64,000 nt of DNA from Porites lobata (Eukaryota > Cnidaria > Anthozoa > Scleractinia > Poritidae): assembly GCA_942486035.1 (NCBI GenBank), contig CALNXK010000038.1:2114001-2178000 (forward strand), given 5' to 3'. The notes beneath the pieces were generated by a model. It saw nothing but the letters and a program-made list of their open reading frames with translations. It ran no database searches and was not told where the DNA came from. Below are positions 23,431-35,600 of the stretch, piece by piece. Position 1 is the first letter of the stretch. Every line of letters starts with the position of its first letter. The position numbers were made by a program, and so were the translations under genes.

Positions 23431-25129
23431 TAGTACATGTTTTCCAGTCTAAACTTACATGTGTAGGAACTCTTTTTGAAGATCAACCCAAAATACTTCA
23501 TGTTCAGCTGTCATGTAGGCTCTACTGCTAAACATCATGCAAATTTCCTAATGCTTTGAAACCGGATTTTTTCATTTAACAGTTCACGGTCTCGGCTATG
23601 GTACTTTATGTTCTACAATCAAAAAGCTACAAAGTACCAAAGGCGACGAAAACCAATGACCTTTGCTTCTTGACATGAGCATGATTCTGTACCGTGAGAC
23701 GATCGTCCTTTTTTCCTTAGATCCACGCCGGGCCAGAGGAAAAAAAATATGCAAATTGTGGTAAAAAGAATTGAAGGAGAGATTGGGGCGGAGATAGAAA
23801 ATTTTTTTCTTCCCTCCGCCATCATTCCTCGCAGCTTCGCCGCTCGCCTTTCACGCGTGCTCTCGATTAGTACTGTGACTCAAAAGAAAATTAAGACTAT
23901 CCTCACGCTGATCTCTGTTCAATTGAAACAATATTTTTTGAAAGTAAAATTATAACTTTTTGATGAGGCCGGGGTTGAATACTGATGTCCCGGGGAACGT
24001 AATCGTAGACACATGAGTTGTTTGTGAGGTACAGGGCTACTGACAGGACTATTAAATGGCAACGACTGACTTTTTGAAAACTTGTGTTGTTTGGTAGATA
24101 AAAAGTAACACGACAAAGTGGGTTTAGCGTGTTAACAGATCCTCTATTTTCTCCTTAGAGATCCTCAAGCGTGCATATGAAAATGAAAACCGCAAGGTAT
24201 TTATCGATCACAAGCGCAAGAAGGCGAGGATAGGGAGAGGAGAAAATGTTTCTTTTTCTCGCGCTCCTCTTTCGCATGCAAGTCAAGTACTTCGAAGTAA
24301 AAGAAAAAAACGTCTATGGAAACGCTAAAGTGAGCTGGGTCTCGCGTTGATCGTATGCAACTCAATGGTTGTTTACCTCTCTTCCACAGGCCCAGTAGAA
24401 CAGTACCCTGGGTAACAGAGGCTTTTCTCTCGTGCGGCAGGAATTTTCGGTATTGGCCGAAGGCCGAAACCGCGCTAGAAAAAGTCTCTGGTACAAGGTT
24501 AAGCCAGGGAAAAGCGCCCGGGTGACGAGGTTGAGCCACCCCGGGTCGACGCACAGGCCCAGGGCCCTCTTTGTGTGACCCAAGCTAGAGTCCTTAGCTT
24601 CTCCCGGGCGAATACTCGGCCAATATTTGGGTACTAGGCAAGCAGCCGCTGAGGGTTTGAAACCCTAGCTCTGTTTTACTCCTAGGACAAAAAAATCCTG
24701 AGCAAAAGCAACAACCCTCATAACTTTCAGCGGATTTTGCAGACTTTTCCTATCGCTACTTTTGGGAGGTCGTTACTTACGGAGGGTCGCTACTTTCGGT
24801 TAGCGAAAACGTGTACTTTACCTGGGCCGTTTGAAGTTACGGTATACAATTTTTATTTGGGGAAACTTATTACATGTTATTGTTTTGAGTAACATTTCCA
24901 GTCTTTGACGAGAGAAAATAATCTATGCGGTCTTTCTATATTTACTATGGCAGCAGTCCGTTCCACAGGAGACTATGACGTGTGGAGACTACAATATTTA
25001 AAAAGACTAGGATGCTTGTCAAAATATCCAACAATTATTGAATGAGGCTGAGTACGATGTGAAGATATTATGCAGATTGAGGAGACTGTTATCCACCGAG
25101 ACCAAAGTCTAATAAAACCTCCAGGCACC
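23431..25129. other. Non-coding stretch
   Basis: No gene supported. The block 24360-24600 is GC-rich, with minus-strand frames reading WACGREVNNH and RARFRPSANTEN; it looks like a dispersed repeat rather than an exon because no splice-compatible partner is visible. The rest is AT-rich without structure I can name. Confidence 0.35.
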
Positions 25130-26275
25130 AACAACTAGCATAATACATTGCGAAAAACAAGCATACAATTCAAGCAAACTCTTTGAATGGATTACGCAGC
25201 TCTGAAAAAAACAAACAAACAAACAAACAAAAACAGCAGTTAGAATGGATACAGAGTGGTAGTGTGGTCTATTTTAAAGTGAGGAATTGCCTAGTTCTCA
25301 GACCGAAATGCATTGTTGATCGAGAAGGCCCAGGAAGGCGCCGTGCAGGGACTATTCAAGGTGGGCCTGGGTGTCGTTGTTTCCTTAAGAAGGGAGAACT
25401 TTTAAAACATACCTCGAGCAAAACTATATAGTTTTTAAGGTTTATTCATAAGCTGGATAACTTGTTATCCTACCTAATTTGAAAAAGAAGATAGCCAATC
25501 AGATAGCTTGCGAACAGCAGACGCATTTCCGGTCGTCAGGGAGAGAAGCGACGACCGGAAATACGTCTGTTGTTCGCAGGCTGGTCAACCGTTTTTTTAA
25601 ATGGGTGTATCTCGTTCAATATAGGCCCAAAAACTTAAGAATGTTCCTAATCTCAATGTTCTCTTTCTGATTATGTGGGTTTCATGTTGTTTATCCTATA
25701 ATTAAGGGGCTCGTACCCAGCCCCTCTGGATTTGAAATTAGGCAATTACCTCCAATTCCTTCGTCATTGTTGGGTAAAGATGCACAACATATCCTGACTC
25801 CCTACCAAACGATGTCTCACAGTCTTCTTCCTTGTCGCTAAAACGCTTTATAGCCCTGCTGTAATAGTTGTAGTTCAGAAATTCACGCCAGAACAGGCCA
25901 CTGTCTTTAACTATTATACACGTCAGTTGCAAGCTTATCGTTGCAAGTGAAAGGACTTTGGAATCCTCACAATTGCTTTCGGAATTTTCTCCCATGGCAC
26001 TCCAGTGGAGTAGTGTACGTCTCCTCCTTATCTATAAATAAACATGGAAAAGGGTATTATAAAATGTTGCCAATGATCGAGGCCAATGATCTGTCAGCAG
26101 GAGGCGATCGGCTCCTGTCTGTCAGTGATTCATTGTTTTCAACTAATCAGTCTATTGCTGCCTTTCAAACCATCTCACGCAACTAGCATATGTCGGATAT
26201 AAAAAAGATATTACACGGGCCCGTGGAGATAAAAAGTTTCTCTTCGAGACAGTTTTAACACAAGATACCTTTCCC
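25130..26275 (-). pseudogene. Partial broken duplicate of the ten-cysteine domain gene
   Basis: 26030-25742 aligns with exon 3 of the gene at 15215-20738, with the acceptor (TTTATTTATAG before GATAAGGAGGAG) and a donor (GGAG|GTAATT) still present. About 14 bases are missing after LEC, so CPVCIGMG is lost and the frame shifts; several later cysteines have also changed. The last coding exon is copied at about 25197-25155 and still reads an ending like PFKEFA then stop. The equivalents of exons 1, 2 and 4 are absent. Flanking intron sequence (16665-16850 versus 26040-26275) is duplicated too, showing a DNA-level duplication, not a retrocopy. Confidence 0.8.
25506..25581. repeat. 32-bp-arm hairpin
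   Basis: GCTTGCGAACAGCAGACGCA...GGTCGTC (25506-25537) pairs with GACGACCGGAAA...GTTCGCAGGC (25550-25581) with three mismatches and a 12-bp loop. A very short fold-back, possibly a minimal MITE, inside the duplicated pseudogene region where the parental gene has no such sequence. Confidence 0.8.
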
Positions 26276-26601
26276 CGCAGAGCTTGTGGACCTTGTTTTC
26301 ACTGTACCCCAGGTGAGTTAGGTCTCTCTTTGATGATCATATTCAACTCTGGTTGTCGTGGTTGTTTACCCGATTGGTTCTCTCTTGTTCACGGGGGCCT
26401 CTCTCACGCACTAAATATAAATAAATTTGTATTGTATTTACAGATTTTCCAAAAATTCTGCAACTTGCAGCCGCCATATTCTTACAAACATTTTTGAGCC
26501 TAATCGACAGCGCTACCTCCACGCCCTCCCCCCAACCCTCCCCATTCCTTGAATTTCCACGGAGGACTGGTAACTAGAGGAAAAGCTGGTCACTTTTTAT
26601 C

Positions 26602-29600
26602 ATGATGGCGGATCTAAGGACTTGTGAAAGTTCGGGATGCAACCAGCCTGCTAAACTACAATGCCCAACCTGTATAAAGCTAGGAATTCAAGGCAGTTTC
26701 TTCTGTGCTCAGGTAGATTCTTCCATCGATCGTTTTCGTCATTTGTTGGCTCACTGCGTTGTTACATGAGTGGATTTTCGTTTCGCACCATCATCATAAA
26801 ATTTCCACATTCTGCATCATGACGACATTTTTACTTTCAGTTCTCCACAATTTGCAGCTCTGAATTATATCAGCTGTTTAATCTTATTGCCGATAAAAGG
26901 CAGAGTAACTCTTATTTCTTTGCTTGAGACTAACTTTTCATAATATTTTGTAAGATATTCCCTGAAAACTACGCAAACTTCAATGTAAATACTTAATTAA
27001 GCCTTTATGACACTTCTGCCGTATGGGTGCATCTACTCTCTCCTTGTTAATTTATTTATGAATCTGCAAAAAATTAAAGGTCATTATTTGTTCCTCTCAA
27101 ATTTCTCCAGGACCCATGATTATTAGTTTTTGAGCAGAGGGGGGCTTGGAGGTCCTTCACTCAAAATTCTGCTGAGAATTTTGGAAGTCACATGTTAGCA
27201 TTACCATCATTGCTGGGTTTATGATCATAGGAAAGTTGTTCAACTGCTCCTTTCTTTGACCGGTTAACTGTGTAAGTTAATTAACCCGTATGTCGGGGTA
27301 CCTAAAAGTGGGTTTAGTCATGATCTCACCCGGGGGTGGGGGTACCAGAATCTTGCTTCTGGGCCTGCCTTAAATTCATTTCCACCCCTAAGAGGAACCA
27401 ATTCGACAACAACAACAAATTATATGACTGGCATTGCAAATTTTAATAGTAATAAAGGTAGCTTTCTAACACTTTCTTCTCAAGGACTTTTTGAAAATAT
27501 TGTCATAAATCTGCCCGTCTGCAGAGTGTGGCAGAACTCGATGAGATCTTGCCTGTGTAAGACCGTTTTTAGGCCCTTTTTTCATATAATATTATTTTAA
27601 AAACTTGCGTGTGCACCTGCCATTCTTTGCAGACTGGTAAATCTGTATCCTAATAGAGCGTATCTTCTCTGCAGCAGTTATTTTAGGTTTTAGCACCCTA
27701 AGCGGTACCAATCCGCAAATTCAAACCACTAAAAGATCCCCTGTCCCCCGGGGATCTCAGACTCACCTGGGCTTTGTTTTAGAGCTTACAAGTACTGTGC
27801 TTTAGCTTTGGTAAGTATTCCATGACATCTCTCTAAGATGGGCACTATTGAGAGCAGCATAAGTTTCCATCTTTGATTGGTGTTTTTCTATAGGGAGTAA
27901 AAATCAATATAAAGAGTAAAATCAATAAAGAAGACCTACATCTATAAGTAGGCTTTCATTTTTGGATGGAGTCCATCTTACAGTGGTGTCTGACTAGAAA
28001 GGCTTGACTGTAAAAATCTCTTTAACTTTCTTAAAATAGGATTGCTTCAAGCAGAACTGGACAGAGCATAAAAGAGTTCACAAGATAGTTAAAGCGGCAG
28101 GTAAAGATGAGGAAATACCCTGTGCATCAAAATGTTTTGTCTACAAACGCATAATTCCTTACATACACTGTAATATTAGTTTAAAGCACTTCACTTAAAT
28201 AATTGCAGTTGACTCCCGATAACCGTAACCCTCGAACTCGAACCTTGTGCTAACTCGAACCAAAATCGATTTCTCCTTGATTTCCTTTGTACAATATTGC
28301 TGTAATTTTACCCTTGGTAACTCAAACTTGACTTGGAAAAGGTCACTGCTTTATTAAAAGAGGTTAAAGACATAGTACCAGTATGTCCACTTGAGGGAGT
28401 TGTTGGTCTTATGAGAGGCATCTGTTACTAGTGATGGTATGGCGTGATGTAGTAGCTCTTAAAAAGCCTTACAGGATTCGTTTGGAAAACAATTAACAAA
28501 CAAAGTTAACACTGGAACCAAGCCCTGAAACAAAAAAAGTTAGAGGTTTCAGAGAGCCCTGACACTTCTGTAGGTAGACTGTACTCCTCACAGATCAAAG
28601 TAGGATTCAAAACCAAAATTTGGGTTGTAATGACTGAGTTAAAAAGCCAACTACTCCATTAATAGTGGAACTTGAACTTGGGTCGTCAGGATTGTTAGAC
28701 CAATGCACTGACCAGTCAGCCATACTGCCTTAATTCTTTAGAGACCATCTATCCCAAATTTTACATACTTTTTTTTCCATTTTGTGAAATATATGCCTTT
28801 CTCTGGGCTACACCTAGCTTGTGGTAGCTTTTACAGATAATTTTTATTCACATGATGGAATACAGTGGCTTACTTAACTGCCTTTGTCATATCTCTCTAG
28901 CTAAAATTGAGGATTCAAAACCGGCTGTCTATAATCCATGGCCAGGATTTAAATTTTCTGGAAAACTTAGGCCTTGGCCTCAGGTAATAAGAGTCAAAGT
29001 TGCAGTTTTTAGGTGCATGTTTAGATAGAATTTTTGACTAATTTAGAGACACAGACTGTGCTATTTGTTGAATAGATCATTGAACCTTTTAATACCACAA
29101 AGTTCTTGTAAGAAACTTTTTTTGGACTTCACCCACAGCTGTTGTTATAATTTGATAGGCCTTAAACTATGGCAGTGTGATCCTGGATTTATTGATTTTT
29201 TTACCAGCAAGCAAAATCTAGGGAACAAAACAAAACTGCTGTGGGAACAGGGCAGGGGACCAAAATGAAGGTGTGGCTTTTAGTGAAACTAGAGGAACTA
29301 TTCAGCAGATATAATACAGTATTACAGTGTAAATGTAACTGTGTAGTTCCAGAATTTCTCCATACTCCCCCAAATAGGAATTGGAAATACTGTGGCCGGG
29401 GAGTGGGGGGTGGTGTATTGCACCATTTTCACTTGGCCAATAAGAATAAAGCTTGTTATTGGAATGTAATCCAGAATGGTCAACGGCCTTAGCAAAAATC
29501 CCTTCCGCAGATGAGGCTCATACAAGTAGTTTTTCTGGAACAGCACATAAAATAGAGGCAGGGTTGTCACTAAGATTTCAAGTTGCCGGGTAAATACAAC

Positions 29601-32600
29601 AAGTAGGTGGGGAATCAAACGGCTAGGGATTTCTTTTGCTTCTCTTTTTGTTGTATTTTCCAATGAAAGTAGCCGGGGAAAATCCCCGGTCCCCGGCTCT
29701 TAATGACAACCCTGATAGAGGTGTTGAAACAACTAGTTTTAGTTGCTTGATCAGTATATCTTGTTTTTAGGACGTCCAGTAGATAATTTTTTTGTAGCTG
29801 CTGACTAAGATTGACCTAAATGTATTATTTAACAATGCATTAACATACTGCGCGCAGGTACAGTCTTTCTGGCAAATGAATTTATAATTTTTTTCTTATC
29901 CTTAGTCCCCCAGGCGAGAGGTCCCAGATCACATTGCGAAACCTGACTATGCAGAAACTGGTTTGTACTGTAGAAATTCTTGAAGCATACAATGTAAAAT
30001 GTAAATGATAATCAGTTTCAGTACTAGTGTTACATCTACTATTTTGTAGGTGTCCCTCTGTCTGAGATCAAGTCCAAACAAAGCACGCAGATAAGAGTCC
30101 TCAGTAAAGACGAGATTGAGAAAATGCGTGTAGCTGGCAGAGTAAGATGTTACATAAAACAGTTATTATTTATCATTGTTGCTGATTTTCCCAAGATCAT
30201 ACACTAACACAACATTTCATTCATTACTGTAAGGGCAGTATTGAGCAGGAAGTCTCAGAAAGCCACCTTAAAATAACAATGTTCTTGTTTGTCGTCACCA
30301 CAAAGGTGTCAATGAGACTGAGAACAAATGTTAATTTTGCCACTAAAGGCATAAGAAGGCTTTCTGACTGTACATGTTCATGATTGTGTAACTGTTAGTA
30401 AATAATATTTTATATATATTATTGCTTAGTTGTTTCAATTCCTTTATGTTGTGAAATCAGTCCGTAGAAAGAGCATCTGATAGCTAACATACACTGTACA
30501 CATAAATAGGGGGGAAAATAAAAGTATGTACTTGAGAAGAGTGTGTTGGGGTTTTTCTCATTGGAAAAAGGTTCACAAGGTTGCTGATTAGGGGAAGTAG
30601 TAAACACATATTATTGATCCCAAATACATTGGTTCCTGCTTCTGGCACCACAATAATGTTACGTGACCAATCTATAGGCTGCTGTGCTCTGTGAGCAGAG
30701 ACTCCTATTTGTCGTCTTCTTGATTGAAGAGGAGAAAGGGAGACTCTGTCTGAATCTTGTGAAGTTGCCAGAGCCTGAACTTCTACACCAGTCAAACTAG
30801 TTCTTCAAGTTTGAGCATCCATTAAGTATTGCCAGCTGTAACGAGCACATAGCTGTTAGGTTTAGGTTTAAATTTGTATCCTAGCAACAAGCAGTACCTG
30901 GTCAACAGAGATCTTGCTCAATTCATGCCAAGTCTTTCTTGAGTACGCCAAAAACAAGCAAATAAAAGACTTAAGACCGGGTTAGTAAAATTGAAGTGTT
31001 TGTTGTTGTTGTTGTTGTTGTTTTGTGTAGTTGGCAAGGGAAGTAATGGACACTGCAGCTAAAAACGTCCGGGTTGGCATCACCACTGATGAACTGGATA
31101 AGATTGTTCATGAGGTAGGTACAGATTATAAGTGTGATTTGTCAACTTTTATGTTTTTAATTATTTATTTATTTATTATTTTTAAAACATGGAAGTACCT
31201 TACACAGCATAGGCTGGTTTCAGTAGATTCCTGTATTATTACATTAACACTGATTCCTGATGATGAGACGACTGAACATGTACTTGATTCAGAAAAAAAA
31301 ACTTTAAAAAAATGGACTTGCGTATGTAATTTCTCTAAGCAGGATAACACTTGCCTGAGACTTCTTAATCCCTGACTGACTTAAAATGTGGAAATGCTGG
31401 TTTCTGTGAAGGGTGGAAAGCAAAGAACCCTAGAGGAAAACCCTCACAACTGGTGAAAAACCACAACAAACTCAACTCATTGTATAAGAACAAGAGTCTT
31501 GAACCCATACCATAGCTAGGAGGAAGACAGCTTATGTGGCAAATACTGCACCTCCCTAGCTTCCCTATAATAGAGAGATTTAGAGTTGTGTTAACAGCAA
31601 ATGGCAAAGGTCAGATTCAAGCTGAGAATTTCTCAAAATAGAATATAAGCGGATAAAAACAGCTCAAAACAATAATCTTATAGAGAAAACTGGCGTGAAA
31701 CATCTTATTTTGAGTAGAAGTTATGAACAGTAAACAATAAGAAAAGGGAAAACTTGGTCGCGTAGAACAAACTCAGGGGCACCCAACAACAGTTTTCGGA
31801 AAATATCTGTTCGGAAGACGATTTGAGATCTAGAATTTTCGGAACATTTGTTGTAAAATTTCTTTCTTGCCTGCCTCTCCTAGGATTTTCGAACATCTAA
31901 ATCATGGTATAATTGCCTATTTTTAATGCAATTTTTACCCTAAAAACGCCACCTAGAATTTTCGGGATCCTTTTCTCTGGCTGAAATTTTCGAAAAGGTA
32001 AGTTTTGATCCCTATAATTTTCGGATCACTGGACTTTCAGCTAGGAAATCCGAACAGATGAAAAATTTTTAGGGGATGAAAATATGCCTATATCTACCGT
32101 TTAAATACTAAAATACGTTTAACAATGCTATGTCTAAGTGGTTTGAACTATATTCTCGTTGGGTGCCCCTGCAAACTCACGTTTGTCTTAAACGTCTCTC
32201 TGATTTTGTTATCTTTGACCCTCCACTTGTAGCAAGCAGGTGAAGCTAATTTTTATGTCAAAAATTTTTTCTTTGTTTCAGGCATGTCTTGAAAGAAATT
32301 GCTATCCATCACCTCTAAACTACCATGGATTTCCAAAGTCATGTTGCACGTAAGAACTCATTGCAAACAAAATAATTGACAAGTTAGCACTGCAAGTCAG
32401 AGGAGAAATTAAGACCTAACAGAATATATCATCAGGAGGATTGCATTAATCAATTTATGACAAAATTCTGAAGAATCAGTGAAAAAGCTCGTTAACTATT
32501 TTGTAAAACTAACAGGCAACAGTAAAAGAATGGAAAAGTGCCTGGTAATACAGCAAAGGGTTGATTTATTTGAGGCCTCAAATAAATGTATTCAGCCCTT

Positions 32601-35600
32601 TGTCATATTACCCGCCTTGCATTCAGTTTTGTTTTAATTCCCACATTAGAGATCTGGCAAGAAAGAACCAGTCGGTTTATTTATGCAATGAGTGGACCTC
32701 TGCATTCAAGGGTTTTTAAATCTTGAAAGGACCCCAGGATTTCTTAAGGATTGATAGAGGAGTGGCTGTAAAGCTAATGGTGTTGAAAGATTCCCTAGAA
32801 TTGCTTCAGTTGTTGAGGGGGGATATTTTTTGTAGCAACTCATAATGTAATGTGTAACAAATCAAACTACTGAGAAATGTATTGAATCATAGGTCTGTTA
32901 ATGAGGTGATTTGTCATGGCATCCCTGATATGAGGCCTTTAGAGAATGGTGATCTTTTAAACAGTGAGTATGTCTCTTTTTTTTTTTTTCACTCAATCTT
33001 CATGTTTGTAATCAGTGCTTATTATGGAAAGAGAGATATATTGAAGATTGTTGTTTTGACTTCACTGGAGAACTGATTTACGTGAGTGGATATATTTTTG
33101 TTTTTGTGTGTCATGACGCCATTATTTTGTTTGGTTGCTTTAGTTGACATCACTATCTATTACAATGGGTTTCATGGTGATCTGAATGAGACATTCTTTG
33201 TTGGTGAAGTGGATGAAGAAAGTAAGCAGCTGGTGAAAGTGACTTATGAGTGCATCAGTCAGGCCATTGCAGCAGGTATCTTGTGCTGGAAATTCTATAC
33301 AACATGCATTCACAATTACTTTAAATGAATTTTGTTGAATATGTTTGACAGCATGCTAAGAAAATCATGTTCGATAGCTTGGGGCTGGTAGATTTCGCTA
33401 TTGGAATATTGAATAGTGTTCTTAACTTGCTCAAAAGGGAGGTGAAGTTTTGGGGGGGAATTCATTACAGAAGAACTGTAGTCAATCCTGTTCATCAATT
33501 TTTTTTTCTCAATATATCTTGTAGTTGAGATTCTGTTTGCCCGTAAAGCATTGTTTATCAATCAAACAAACCGCCAAAATATCGATACTTAAGCTAATAA
33601 GCAAACGAGGAAAAAAAGCTGTATTTAAAGGCATATTTTTGGGGGTTAATTAATTATTTAGACCTCTTAGTTTTTAGCATTTAATGGCCCAGTTGTCTTT
33701 AAGTCACCTGGGTTGCAGTCATGGATAGGATGCAAAACAAATGGCAAAGTTTCCTTTCCAAACGGAAATGAGTTTTAGGTTAGAAAAAGCAATTATTCTG
33801 TACTTGGAGATTTAGAGTCTGTAATTAACAGGTAAGTATCGATAATGCAGAAGCGCACATCCCCAATATTTTGTCATTATCCTAGACATTTTCGTACAGT
33901 TTTATATTAACTTCTTTTTCCTATCAGGTTAGTCAGTGAATTGATGTTTGGGCTAATACATGGTGCATAAGAAAAAAACTGACTTCCTTTGAACCCTGGT
34001 TTGAGATAAAGTGGTCTTAAACTTGAAAGACACTAGCCTCTAAAATATGCCTTACATGGAAATAATATCTTGTTCAAGAGAGATGTATCACCACACTTAA
34101 GCTCTTGCCTTGGGCACCCAGAAAATCTTAAATTTTTCATACAAACGTAAAAAAATTATGCTGAATACAGAAAACCTTTGACCTCCCAATCAATTAGAGT
34201 TAGTGGAGCTAGCAAAGCCAATTATTTAAGGTGATATATAACAAAAATCCTGCATGTAATCAGGGTGCAAAGAAAGTCAGTTTTACAGCTTGCCATTCGG
34301 GCAAGCCGTTGTTAGCATCTACTAACCCAAAAGTCATTTTAACTAGCCCAATTATGGCCAGGGTTGATAACAGTTCTTTTGTGATTAGAATTCCTTAAAA
34401 AGAATTTCACTTGCCCTTCGGGCAAGTTAAAGACAGAGTTCACTAGCCCGATAGTAAAATCCACTAGCCTTGGGCTATCGGACATGACTTTCTTTGCACG
34501 CTGGTAATATATTGCCAGGGTCAATAATTAATGTCTAATTCCCAATAGTGACCAAGATCAAATTTCTCCAAACAATATCCATACACTGTCAAGAGATAAG
34601 TTATGAGAATTAATACAATGATCACACGGGAGAAAATGCCTTGATCTTTTATCAAATTCTCTCAACTCATTCTTTAAGGAAATGTGTAGAGATCAGTTTG
34701 GAGAATTTGTATGTGGACACTGGGGCTTAAAGGGTTAAGTGAAGTAATACGTGAGAAAGTTGTGGTAATCATCATGTCAAGCACTGAACAAAGAATGCTT
34801 GTCCCTCTTTGTTAAATTACCTCCCCAAACTGCTCCCTTCCATTTCTCTTCACTCTGTAGGTACTGTACGCACTTGTAATCATTTTTATAGTTATGAGAA
34901 GTGAGTCCTCAATATTCTCATTCTCTTTTTTCAGTAAAACCTGGAGTAAAGTACAGGGAAGTAGGAAACATTATTCAAAAGCATGCACAGGCTCATGGCT
35001 TCTCTGTGGTGAAAAGTTATTGTGGTCATGGAATTCATGAGTAAGTCAGTGAGTTCAGATCTCCTTCCCTCCTCTTCCCTCTCTTCCCCTCCCGTCCTCT
35101 CCCCTCTCCTCCCCTCCCCTCCCCTTCTCTCCTCTCATCTCTCTCTGCTTAGCTAAATGCATAATATTATCTGTTGCTTCTTAACAGGTTGTTCCATACT
35201 GCACCAAGCGTCCCTCATTATGCAAGTGAGTAATTATTTCGGGACAGTACTGTGCCAATGCTGGACAACAAAGTTACCACACTGGACAAAATAATACCAA
35301 TACTGGACAACACCGGCAGTAATGGAACTGAAATGTACATAACCAATAGTAAAGAACTCGATATTAATACTTAACGGTTGTAACCAGTACTGTAAAATGT
35401 ACTATCCATAAGCAACAAAATAGAACAGTTTCTAGACGTCTATGGTACCAATACTGGTACCAATACTGGGTTGTAGACAGTAACTGGAAAGCGCAGTGAT
35501 TGTTTTTTTTTTCAGTGGAGTTTTTTCACTTTCTTTCAGAAAACAAAGCTGTCGGTGTTATGAAACCCGGACATACCTTTACCATAGAACCTATGATTTC

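Noticed and set aside
24201..24583. Two overlapping minus-strand ORFs of 117 and 73 aa
   Set aside because: GC-rich dispersed-repeat appearance, both frames open at once, no splice or promoter support.
29065..29492. Frames of 67-83 aa in METAP1 intron 3
   Set aside because: Within an intron, no splice-phase fit with METAP1 and low coding character.
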